Origin: Vesta saturnalis
Taxonomy: Eukaryota; Arthropoda; Insecta; Coleoptera; Lampyridae
Assembly: GCA_036346205.1 (NCBI GenBank)
Contig: JARFJB010000537.1
Location: forward strand, 53,501 to 117,500
DNA: 64,000 nucleotides
Direction: 5' to 3'
Part shown: positions 46,861-58,636 of the stretch, one piece after another
Position numbering within the stretch: position 1 is the first letter of the stretch
Layout of the letters: each line of letters starts with the position of its first letter
Program-made: the position numbers and the translations under genes
The notes under the pieces: model-generated
Seen by the model: only the letters and a program-made list of their open reading frames with translations
What the model was told of the DNA's origin: nothing
Databases searched by the model: none

Positions 46861-47272
46861 TACAAAATTAAAAAACCCAAAAAAAATAAGTATTTTATTA
46901 TGAACGTTATTCAAACTTCAAAAACATTGTACAGCACGATTATTTTTATGTTAAAAAAATGAGAATAGTTTCACAATGTAAACCGCACAAAAAGTGACCG
47001 ATAGTCATAAATAAATTAGCAAAAATGTTAAACAAAGTTAGAGAAAACACACTTAAAACTTTCAACCGCTATAATGGCAAACGTCATTCATATACACCTA
47101 AACATCCAATCAAAAACTTACTAAACTATGTATCTTTACAACTAAGTATGAATTGTGCAGTAATCTGTTATTTTTACTTTTTATGGCTGCCCTCTATTTA
47201 ATTGGGAGGAAGTAAACTTATCTCAATATCTTATACAAGTGTCCACTCTCCCCACCCTCTCTGGTTCAAAAC

Positions 47273-48469
<1,197 letters not shown>

Positions 48470-48474
<5 letters not shown>

Positions 48475-48878
48475 AAACACACACCACACCACCACACACA
48501 CACACCACGCACACACGAACAACAATGCACACACACACACAACAACACACTATCACATTCACACACATCCAACACACACACACACACATTACTACAACAC
48601 TACACACTACACACACACACACACAACGCAACAGACACACAAACACAACACGCACAAGCAGCACAACACGCAGCAACCTACGCAACAATTTCAATAATAG
48701 CACGCACGCACCACCACACGCACAACGCACGCACACAACGCACGCACGCAACATAGCACGCAACGACGCACGCAAAAAACGCACGCACGCACACACGCAC
48801 GCAAACGCACCACGCACACGCACCACGCACACGCACACGCACACCACGCACACGACACGCACACACACACACCAACAC

Positions 48879-48940
<62 letters not shown>
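48470..48940. repeat. CA-rich compound microsatellite
   Basis: Imperfect CACACA with CACCACAC, AACACA and CGCACGCA variants, ending in a pure CA tract at 48885-48940. All long Cys/Val or Thr/His frames here are repeat translations. Confidence 0.95.
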
Positions 48941-48941
<1 letters not shown>

Positions 48942-49171
48942 CCAAACTTATATTGAATCACCCAATATTTCCGATGTTATTCAGTATTTCTGACAAATTC
49001 CGTATAGAAAGTGAGAAGGACTTTATTATAACTTAGTTTATTAAATTACAACGAGAAAAATTACAACAAAGATTTAAGATGGACAAAAACAATAAAATGC
49101 GAAAACTAAAGATGTAGGTAGTTGGTTAAACAAAAGTTAGATACCTTTTTCGGACATGTTTTCACTTTAAT

Positions 49172-49975
49172 AGTCAGTGTTACCACCTCTAGCCCTAATA
49201 CAAGCTACAATTCGACGAGGAATACTTCTAATCAACGTGTCAACGTGTTCCTGAGTACGTTTGCCCATTCCTCTTGGCGGCTGGAATGAGCTGTTCCACA
49301 TTTCCTGGAGTATTTCTTCTAGCCTTAATCCTTTTTGACACAGTCCACACATGCTCAATGGGATGCAGGTCTGGTGAAGAGGCAGGCCATTCTAGAACCG
49401 TCACAGCTTCTTTTCTAGAAATTCTGTAGAACTCGGCTGGTATGTGGAGGGCATTATCATGCATGAAGACGAAATTGTCTCACTGCACTCTCCACAGCCT
49501 AACTATTGGTTCTAGCACCAAATCAACGTACCTAGGACCTGTTAAACTCTGGCGTAGTGGAACCAAAGGAGTTTTACCTCCTATCATGATACTGCTCCAG
49601 AACATTGCCGTTCCTCTTTGTACTGTTTCAGAACACGACTCTGCCTTGCACAGTTGTTTACCTGGACTCTAGAACTAATTGACGGTCATCTGATTTCAGA
49701 ACAATTCTGGTTTCATAAATAGGCTTGTTCAATCTTCAATGTCAGTTCTTCTGAGAACAGACTAATTTGTTCTTGATAACTGTCTTATGTCTCCTGCTAA
49801 TAAATTTCCAAAATCTTCGTACTGTTTCAAGGAAACACCAACACCTGTAGCCTGCACAAGTTGCTTTAGCTGAATAGAGCCTCTGTGATTTTCTAGCTAT
49901 TCTAAAGATCGCTTGTTCATAAAGTAAGTCACTCTGAGACGACTTTGTTGGTGTTCTTCAGTCAATTGCAAAATT
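49172..49975 (-). pseudogene. Tc1-family transposase remnant
   Basis: On the minus strand the helix-turn-helix region reads RGSIQLKQLVQATGVGVSL, followed by degraded sequence. The catalytic part is clear: GTAMFWSSIMIGGKTPLVPL, GPRYVDLVLEPIVRLW, FMHDNALHIPAEFYRI, LEWPASSPDLHPIEHVW and the C-terminus RRIVACIRARGGNTDY at 49172. HDNA and HPIEHVW carry the second Asp and the Glu of the Tc1-type DDE triad; the first Asp region is unreadable. Frame changes near 49330 and 49470 and several stops disable it. No TIRs were located. Confidence 0.8.
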
Positions 49976-50189
49976 ATATGTTTTAAACAATATGAGACAA
50001 CCAACTGTTGCTATGTGCTATGTGATTCGATTTTAAGACTTATCCATAGTAAATAAATTAAATTTGGTGAAGATCAAGACAATCATTTTAAACATTCTTG
50101 TGCTATTGATTGATTTTTCTAACATGGATACTGTCACAGACATCATAACAGTTTTATTTAAAATAAAAGATGCTGTATAGGATTTCTGT

Positions 50190-50325
50190 CTTAAATTGTA
50201 CGTCAGCATACACCCTATTATTTTGGGTATTTTTAGGTGGCCTTAAATAAAACATGTTTTCATCTGAAAACCATATTTTTCTAATATCTTCACGAGAACG
50301 AACCTTCTTAGCAATAAATTACCTT
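50190..50325 (-). pseudogene. Fragment of a second transposase copy, head to head with the next gene
   Basis: The minus strand repeats 50905-51015 of the plus strand nearly base for base, including FSDENMFYLRPPKNTQ-type coding sequence and ACGTCAGCATACACCCTATT. It is a short inverted copy lying about 600 bp from its partner. Confidence 0.65.
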
Positions 50326-50484
50326 TCCTATCATTTGTGTCTTACATTAGCGGTAAGTTTTGTTAGATGTGTTAAGAATTTGTTACGTTTATAAGTGGAA
50401 AAATCAATATTAATCAGTTAGTCATGACTGCTCAGATTGTCATGGAATCTGTTAGCGTTTATAAGTTGAATTATCAAGTGGGTT

Positions 50485-51955
50485 AGTCCATAATGCTAGT
50501 TTTAAGCAAAGAGGACAGATCTTAATTAAATATTATCGTGAATAATTTAATTATGGTACACAAAAAATTGTGAACGCGTTTCCTCAGAAAAATTGGCACA
50601 TTGGAACTGTACGGAAATTTTTAAAACACCTAAGGAAAAACAACGAAGAGGAAGGAAGCGAAGCTCGAGAACTGAAGAAATATTGATAGGGTAAGGGTCA
50701 TTATAAGAAATTTTCAACCTGGCCAAGCTGTCGGAACTAGGAAAATCGCAAAAAGAACTAGGATTTCGTGTACGTCAGTTCAAAGAATCATTAAAGAAGA
50801 TTGCCACCTTAAAATATTTAAAAAAGTTTACTGTCCAAAACTTACGGCCAACGCAAGAGAAAAACGATTGGAAAGATGTAATTTTTTGCTAAGAAGGTTT
50901 CGTTCTCGTACAGATATTAGGAAAGTATGGGTTTCGGATGAAAAAATGTTTTATTTAAGACCACCTAAAAATACCCAAGATAATAGGGTGTACGCTGACG
51001 TACAATTTAAGAGCGAAACCCCATTAGAGCATCTTTTAATTGAAAACAGTCATTTCTCAACAGGTATTATGGTGTCTGTGGCAGTATCCATGTTTGAAAA
51101 ATCCAGTCTCATATTTGTTGATGCCGGAGTAAAACTTAATTTTAAGTGAGAATAATGAGAAGATGCGTGCACGTAATCAATGACGTTTTGTAACTAGGTG
51201 ATTGTACCAACTGCTTAAAATCTTTTTTTTTTGTTGGTTAAATTCATAGTAATCATGTTAATTTAAGGATAAATGTAATAAAATTTAGTAATAAAGTTAA
51301 ATTTTTGATTTTAATTATTTATCACATTCTATTCTGAATGAAAACGAGAAAAACATTTGAAATTTGGGGTTTATTTTTTTTAAGTTTGCCCAGTGTTTAT
51401 TAATACGATTCATTGTATTGGACTTTAATGGACTTAATTGTTTGTTTAAATTTTTAATTCTGGTTTAATTTTTTGTTTATATTTATAAAAAAACTGTTCT
51501 TTTAAGAACAAGCGTGTGTATCATTTCGTGATTATTCCTAGAGATATCAATTTGTTAGTGCAATCGTTTGATTCACCTAACCTAATACTTACAAAATTAA
51601 AAGGAAATACATATAAATATACTACAAAATTACGTCATGAAAAAGTTATGACGTGCACGCGTCTTCTCATTATTCCCACTTTACAAACATATCAACAACA
51701 AATTTTGCAACACCTATTACCTGAAATTGAAGAAATTTATGAAAATTACACATTCCAACAAAATGGTGCTCCGTCGCACACTTCCCGCAGTACAAACATG
51801 TACTTGAATGAAAATTGCCCGGATTATATTGAGCCAGAGATATGACCCAGAATTCAATCCTGTCGGTTATTCAATTTGGGAAATTTTCGAACAAAATCTG
51901 TATGACGGACAACAATTTGAAACCATCGAGCAGCACTGTACATAATATAAACGTA
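50485..51955 (+). pseudogene. Mariner-like transposase split by a TIR insertion
   Basis: Plus-strand frames give NAFPQKNWHIGTVRKFLKH, GQAVGTRKIAKRTRIS (helix-turn-helix), SVQRIIKED and LTANAREKRLERCNFLL. Then VWVSDEKMFYLRPPKNTQ carries the first catalytic Asp, with MVSVAVSMFEKSSLIFVD behind it. The chain stops at 51146 and resumes at 51680 with TYQQQILQHLLPEIEEIY, YTFQQNGAPSHTSRST (N where the second catalytic Asp is expected) and, in another frame, PEFNPVGYSIWEIFEQNLY. The gap is filled by an unrelated element with inverted ends. Besides that insertion there are several stops and frameshifts. Confidence 0.8.
51146..51679. mobile_element. 534-bp insertion with inverted ends inside a transposase
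   Basis: The left end GTGAGAATAATGAGAAGATG, with CGTGCACGT, is mirrored by ACGTGCACG and CGTCTTCTCATTATTCCCAC on the right. The transposase reading frame is continuous when this segment is removed. TTTA occurs on both outer sides (51141-51144 and 51681-51684), a possible 4-bp target duplication. A 109-codon frame inside it (51516-51845) overlaps the right end and the following transposase and is not a separate gene. It looks like a non-autonomous DNA transposon. Confidence 0.7.
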
Positions 51956-52217
51956 TTAATAAGATAAAACCAATGTACTTTATTTCTCTATTTATTATAC
52001 CAAGAATGAGAAAATGGCTTTTTTCTACGATTATAAAGACAAGTACCGTATACGCCATCAATTAAGAAAGGTACACGTCGATAGCGAATCATACCTAGGT
52101 ACACAACCAAGCGCGTCTAGGAGGAACTTTGTCAGAACGTCATTCACTTGACAGTTCGCTAGTTAAAACAAATTCAGTCGATTTTTAGATTCAAATACTT
52201 TTTACGTAAAAATAAAT

Positions 52218-53350
52218 ATGGATAGCTACAATGATAGTGACTTGTCTGAATTTACTTCCACAAACGTCGAAGAAAAAATACAAACTTAACGTACAAAAAT
52301 TTCATGGATTGACTCAAAGACCAACAGATCAGTTCATTTTCGGAGAATATTTTATTGGTATATTTAGGAGAAATGTCGAAAAAATTTAAGTCCGCCACCC
52401 TCTGGAGTCAATATTCAATGTTAAAATCAATGCTGGCTATCAATGAAAATTTAGATATATCCACTTATAATAAATTAAAAGCATTTCTGAACAGGAAGTC
52501 GGATGGATATGTACCTAAAAAATCTAAAATTTTCACACCTCAAGAAATAAACAAATTTATTGGAGAAGCTCCTGATAATGAATATTTAATAACAAAAGCA
52601 AGTTTAAAATACCAAGTATCTTATTTCTCGGGAGGAAGAATAAACATTGGAGTCTAGTTTATAAATTCGTTTTTAAATTAAAATTTGTTTCCTTTAAGGG
52701 TGCTTGTATTGTGGCAATTATGGGTGTGTGCCGTAGACAAGAATTATATGAAATGAAGACTACCGATTTCAGTGATACTGGATCAATGGTTTTAATCACA
52801 GTACCAGACGCAAAAATCAAAATTACAAGGCAATTCACTATTACCGAACAATGGTACATAATTTTAAAAAAATACGCTAATCTTCGTCGGTCATATTCAA
52901 AATAAAATCACTTTTTGAACTACCATAAGGCAAATGTACCATTCAATAAGTAGGAATTAACAAATTTGGTTCAATGGGAAAGCAAATAGCCACATTCCTG
53001 AAACTTCCTAATGCTGAAAAGTTTACGTACGAGTCACAGTTTTATGACATCCGCAACCATTCTTGTAGGCGCAGGTGGCGATGTAACTATTCTAAAACGG
53101 CACGGTGGCTGGAAATCCACCACCGTTGCTGAATCGTATATAGATAATTCGAAATCAAATAAAATAGAGATAGCAACTAAAATTAATACTTCAGTGGAGA
53201 ATAGAAATATACAATCATTCACTTCCAAAAGCCAACAAAATTTTGTTAACGTCAACGTCGTAACTTTTAATGAAACTAACATCTGCTCAACATTAGTTTT
53301 CATATTAGTAATAGTAATTAAATGTTGCTATTTATTTAATATTTGTTAAG
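52218..53350 (+). pseudogene. Crypton-like tyrosine recombinase, broken
   Basis: Reading frames give MDSYNDSDLSEF, VYLGEMSKKFKSATLWSQY, SMLKSMLAINENLDIS, KLKAFLNRKSDGYVPKKSK and LTPQEINKFI-like sequence. These form the N-terminal core-binding part of insect Crypton recombinases. The catalytic part follows: MGVCRRQELYEMKTTDF (first Arg), VPDAKIKITRQFTIT, SHSFMTSATILVGAGGD and LKRHGGWKSTTVAESYID (His/Trp and nucleophilic Tyr positions). HSFM stands where HxxR is expected, so the second catalytic Arg is lost. A segment between 52640 and 52705 and another near 52900-53000 are frame-disrupted. Confidence 0.8.
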
Positions 53351-53424
53351 TGTTTCCTGCAATAAAGAGGTTTAAAATGTCTTTATAACCAATTAATTGT
53401 AGAAAAACCACAGTGTACAACTCG

Positions 53425-53530
53425 CGCGAAATGAAAATTTCCCAATCGTAGGTTTGAACTTTGTAGCCCTCAGTTCGCTCGTGCTACAAATTGTTCCTAC
53501 TCGTAGGAAATGAGTATCATTTCGCGCTTG
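53425..53530. repeat. About 105-bp inverted repeat (hairpin)
   Basis: GCGCGAAATGAAAATTTCC and ATCGTAGG on the left mirror CTCGTAGGAAATGAG and TCATTTCGCGC on the right, around TTTGTAGC...GCTACAAA. It lies directly after the Crypton-like gene and could be an element end or an independent small fold-back repeat. Confidence 0.55.
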
Positions 53531-55969
53531 TTATACAATATACTATTTTCGTTTTGGAATATTTCAAAAATCAACTTTTATTGTAACTTACGTTTGTATG
53601 AAAATTTTGTGTCGTCAATATATTTTAATTCATGCTTTGTGTGCAATCAGTACGACGTCTACTTTCCTACGTGTTCCTACAATACGTTCGATCTGTCACA
53701 GCTAAACTATCCAATCCTTTTGGCGTCTTAATTTAAAGAATATATATTATGTTATTATTGCAGAATTTAAGCGTGAAAGTATTTTTATTGTGTGCAATCA
53801 AGTCGATGTCTTCTGTTTTTTACGTTGATTAAAGCAACCATTCTTACATAAATCTTTATTTTTTAAATCATTACTTTAATCCATTTCCAGTTAGCATTTC
53901 TGTCAATATTGACCTTGGTTTAACCAATACGAATATATTTTATGGGTTGTTTCTATATCTATTTTATGGAATACAACTTCATTTTTGCTGAAATATCAAA
54001 TATTGTTGCTTATATTGAAATCCAATGTATTTGAAGATTAAAGTCATCAATCGTCGATATGTTTCACTCTTTATTAACATGATTTAATTATGACTTAAAG
54101 CTATTGATGAACACTCTTAAATTTGCCTAATGCTTGCTAAACGGCTGTACGAGTTCAAAAAATAGTCTATACCAATGACGTTATAATAGCGTCATTGATG
54201 TATACACTCTGGGGAAAACTGACATTTTTCCCTTGGTGCATTGTATCACTTGGGCTTCGCCTTTCGGGGACAAATTATACCATGGGAAAAATCATGCATT
54301 TCTCTCCCTTGATGTATAATATACTATTGTATTAGCTACACAAACTGATAAACACTATAAAGGTTTTTTTAAATGCAGTAATCCTCGATTACATAGCGCT
54401 AATACTCATGGGTTTTAGTGAGTCATACTATTACGAAAGGTTACATAACTATAGGCAAAATAGCATTTCCGAAGTAATACCTTAAATAAATTTTCGCCAT
54501 TTCATTAATAGGTGTTCAAGACAGAACTAATGACATATTCTCATCATAAATAACTCATTGCGTTTTATTAAGAATTCGTTCATTTAGTTGTAAAATATAA
54601 GAAAAAAAGGGTTTTTGGTTATTAATGATTTATAAGTTGTGGTAGGCAACTTAATTTGCATTTTGGTGTAACTTAAGTTGCATATCTTCTTAAGGGTTTA
54701 TACTTCCATACATCTTTGAATTAATTTTTTTTTGCACATATTTCTTGCGCATAGCTATATCACCTGACATCGTGAGCGTCATTTTTAGCATTGCTTGATG
54801 TACGCTGTTTTATGCAGACGCCACTTTTGGTTTCCACCTAAATTTTGTGAAAAGTGCCATTGATTTAATGGTAAGATACATTTAACTCGTGTTATATTAA
54901 AATCTGAAACATTTGCTTTTTGCAAGCACTTTTACACTTTTACACTTTTAATTGCACATTTAATTCTATTTTAATTACCTTTTAATTACACGTTTAATTC
55001 TACTTTTACGTACGCTTGTACTTATACTTTGCTAGATCTAGATTTAGATCACACCTTTTATTTGAACCTTCAAAAGTGCAATAAATTTTGGATTATTCAA
55101 ATTTCAAGGAATATAAATTTGTAAGAAGTAATTTCAACTTTGGTATACTTTACAACGTAAAACATTGAAAATACGATATATTGCGCAACATTGATACGAA
55201 GATTATATCATCTTTGGTTTACATTTCCGCATTCTTTATAATAATCAGAGGTTCTCAAGAAGTTGTACATAATTTTATAACCCTAAAGATTTCTTAGTAT
55301 AAGGCTATTTTTAAGATTTATTTTATGAAATACCAAATTTAAATGCTTAATAAACGTAGTTTGTATATTTTTTATTTTGACATTTTGGTGCATTTTTTAT
55401 TGTTCCTCGGTTTAGTTATTCCGATCATAATCAAAAAAATAACTTGGCGTCCGAGATCATTTTTATTATTGTTGCATTGAAGTTACTATATTGATGTTAA
55501 GTGGAAATAACTAAGCAGAAATTTGTGGTAATTAAGCAAATCAAAAAGCATGAACCAGCCCTATTTAATCTACCTTCTGAGCCAACGGCATTATTTTTTA
55601 ATGAATGGTATGGGTCTCTAGTTATTTTAACGATTTGTATAGAAAACGTTTAAAACATTTTTTTACACTATTACAATTATTGTATTATCGTTCAAATTTT
55701 TATACACAAAATATTTAAAATAACCTGTTTTTTAGATTTTTAGACATATAGTGTGACAATGTAATGTTTGATTTTTGTATCGAAACCATCCAAGGTTTTA
55801 GTTTCCAAAATCCTGTGCAAAAACTAGGTTCGAAAAAAATTAGGCACATAAAACGTTTTTTCTAAACCACTCTTTCGAAAACAAGAAGACAACTATTCAA
55901 GCAGTAAATTTCTACAGATACTTGAACCAAGCAGAAAGTTCTGTCTTATCAACACATTAGTAATCTATT
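53531..55969. other. Intergenic, no gene recognised
   Basis: AT-rich sequence, with short CACTTTTACACTTTTA direct repeats near 54928-54950. Only the 37-bp palindrome listed separately stands out. Confidence 0.45.
54168..54204. repeat. 37-bp palindrome
   Basis: TATACCAATGACG and CGTCATTGATGTATA flank TTATAATAG. A second loosely inverted pair (AAATTATACCATGGGAAAAA and the CTGACATTTTTCCCTTGG region) follows at 54215-54290. Confidence 0.5.
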
Positions 55970-56760
55970 TTGGTTTCTTGCCAAAATCATCACTCGAAGC
56001 TTTTCCTCTCAGTGTTCCTCTACGAACAATACCAACTGTTATGTGTAATGCCAAAACAGTTGAGGAGAGCTTAAACTGTCTTGACCTCAAGAAGGTTGGT
56101 AGTTCTAATAGTACACCGTTTATTATCCTCAAGACGTGTGATCCTAAATTAGTCCCCATTTGTACCAGTTTATTAAAACTACGTACGATAACCACTACAT
56201 TGGAAATTCGTTAGGGGGAAATGGATGTCCGAAAAGGAATCCAAAAGGATAACTACAGATTTGTATCTCAGCTTTGAATGTTATGAAGTGCATTAAATTC
56301 TTATCTTGACAATAACTAGATACTAAATGACGGGCATTATGACTTTCGATAAGGTAGCTCCAAAGATTCTTATCTATGTCACCCACATCTGGAACAGTTC
56401 TATCGAGTTTTCCGGGGTATCTTGAGTTGTTGCTCTAAGCATATCTTTCGATAACGTTTTGTACAATACACTTCTTAACCAGTTTACAGCCTATGGTCTA
56501 CTCCAAAAACTATTTGCATGTACCGTAGATTTTTAACCAATCGAAATATCTGTGCCCTACTCAATGGGGTATCTCTTTCACATATTTAAAAATAATGCAG
56601 AAGTCCTTCTGGACACGGTAACTACGTTACTTCTCCATCACACAAACTACCTACTCTTGTCTACCAATATCTAATTAACAGCTGTTCAGGTTGTATTTAA
56701 CGACTACAAGAACTCTGGCATGTCAGCTTTTCTAAAAAATCATCAAACCCCCACTCTATG
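55970..56760 (+). pseudogene. Jockey-type non-LTR reverse transcriptase remnant
   Basis: The frame at 55978-56214 includes VPLRTIPTVMCNAKTVEES, LNCLDLKKVGSSNSTPFI and ILKTCDPKLVPICTSLL. These are equivalent to the block L..LDVKKA.G.DGIP..VLK.CAPELAP of jockey-like RTs. Further on, in shifting frames, come LNDGHYDFR, SYLCHPHLEQF, FDNVLYNTLLNQFTAYGLL (the SKAFD.VWH..L...L..YG block) and IFKNNAEVLLDTVTTLL. The FADD catalytic block is not recognisable. The copy is heavily mutated and has no endonuclease domain upstream. Confidence 0.6.
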
Positions 56761-58046
56761 CGCATGGACGGTCAAGCCCTAAAAAACAAACGAGACGCTT
56801 AGACTGTTTCTTGTCGAATTCGAGCAAGACATCACAAGTTGATAAAGAGTAGGCTTCTTATTCTCGGTTAAGGTATTTTTCTCTCTAGCCACCCAGTATA
56901 CTTCTTGTACCTTATTAATCAGACTTAACCTGGAGCACTGATTTTGTTTGTGTTATCGCCATTACCATGGCTTCCGCTTTTACGAGACACCCCATAGAAA
57001 ATCCTTATGAATTTTGGTTATGCAAGTAACTAAGTTTACAGAACAAAAGGATTAAGTGGGTAATAAGCAAAAAGTTGCCGGTAACAGGGTATCGTCGCCT
57101 TGCCGCAAAACACACTCAACGCAAAACGTCTAGGTGTGAAACTCGTCGCTAGGGGATTGGAATACGAAAAACCTGATCACTTTGTTTAGATAACAAAAGA
57201 ATAAACCTTTTCTCACAATTCAAATCCGATTTTGTTGTATAAACACGTATAACATCAATTAAATGTAGGTTGTTCTTTGGATGCATACAAATTTACGCAA
57301 AGCCTCTATTTTACACATTGCAATGATTTTAAGCAACATTTCAAACCTTTTAAACGGTTTGTAGTTGTAGCTGTAGTTATTAAATACACACTAATGCAAT
57401 AGATAACCGAGTGCAAATTTAAGCGTCTTTCAAAGTTATTTTCAAGTAATTCAAATGTTATTTTCTATTTTTCCCATTTTTTGAAGAATTAGAAGCAGTT
57501 TAGGGTTGATACTTACACATGTGCGTTTATTTCAATAATTATTCATTTTTTATCTCTCCAGTATCATTGCCAGCTTTAGGCAAATGAATTATTGCTTTTA
57601 TTTCCACAGGTAATCAATAGAAAATATAAGGAATTATTCTATCGCCCAGCACTTCAACAATTTGGCTCTGTAGTACGCGTCACGAAGGCAGTGCCGAGCT
57701 TTCTAGACCCACATGTTAATAGTGGAAAATAGCAAACGATATAAACTTCTTTTACTCGTTATGAGCAGTTAGTCCAAAACTTGGATGTTATCGTCTGATC
57801 TTAATCTCAAAAAAGCAAACCCAAAATGCAGTGTAAAAACAGTCTGTTAAAATAGAAGAAAAATTCAATATCAACTGTTAATAATAATTCTTTTACTACA
57901 TAATGAAAAATGGCATCCAGTTAACCTTCTGGGATAGACAACTCTCTAACGATGATTTGTGAGAGTTTAACACAATTTACACAGTTTACCTCTCCTTGTA
58001 CGCTAGCTTAATCGTATTTACATTATACACTGATGCCATACATATG
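56761..58046. other. Intergenic, nothing recognised
   Basis: May include further decayed jockey-type sequence up to about 57000, but no domain can be named. The remainder shows no gene or repeat. Confidence 0.4.
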
Positions 58047-58636
58047 TACCGGGTGAACCAATAAGCCGATCCTCCGGCTATGCCTTAGTAGAGAGCATAA
58101 TCCTTATAGAAAAATTAAAAAACAATTTTTTTTAAAATATGGCCAATCATAGTAGGTATTAAATAAGTAAATTAGAATTATGCATACTGTCTGCACAAAT
58201 TTTGTTAAATACTCTATTTTTTCAAATAGTGGGAGAGTGGGAATGTTTGTATGAATAAATGCCTATAATAGGTTTGGATCAACCTATTTTAATCAAATTA
58301 TTCTCATTCGAAAGGGCGTAGATAAACCAATTACCATATACTATAAAACAATTGCATTTAGTTTTAATTGTCGTAGATAGAGGGCACTTTCGAATAAAAA
58401 AAAATTAAAATTTGTCTGTGTTACAATTTTTGGATGGAAACACCTAAGAGTTGTAAATTACAACAGAAACTGATTAAATTCGTAACAAAATCGCGAAAAA
58501 CCGCATATCGATATCTTTTGTCTAACTCGAAATATAAGTAAAAACGCTTAAACGTGCGTAACTAGTATTGGCTCACTCTTTATTATAACTTAATATAAGA
58601 AAATATATGAAAAGAAGATCACACATTAAAACTTAA

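Larger units (their letters stand above)
43906..46920 (+). mobile_element. Penelope-like retroelement with inverted terminal repeats
   Basis: The left terminus (43906-44046) and right terminus (46741-46920) are inverted copies of about 140-180 bp. They share AATAAAATACTTAT, GGGTTTTTTAAT, ACGTTTCGATAACACTTACAG and CTTCGTCAGTAGTAATATC. Penelope-like elements often carry such terminal repeats, direct or inverted. Between them lies a plus-strand RT and GIY-YIG coding region. Both termini hold a hammerhead-like motif (separate entries). Confidence 0.85.
43497..47272. repeat. Outer inverted repeat pair around the Penelope-like element
   Basis: GGATGGGGAGAGTGGACACT (about 43512-43534) reappears inverted as GTGTCCACTCTCCCCACCC (about 47239-47257), each next to GGTTCAAAAC. 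The pair lies about 400 bp outside the Penelope ends. A similar GGGAGAGTGG motif occurs in the arms of the element at 58047-60708 (58228 and 60415). This suggests the Penelope-like element entered an older TIR element. Confidence 0.5.

Noticed and set aside
51516..51845. 109-codon frame as an independent gene
   Set aside because: It runs across the junction between the 534-bp insertion and the transposase, so it is a chance fusion of two elements.
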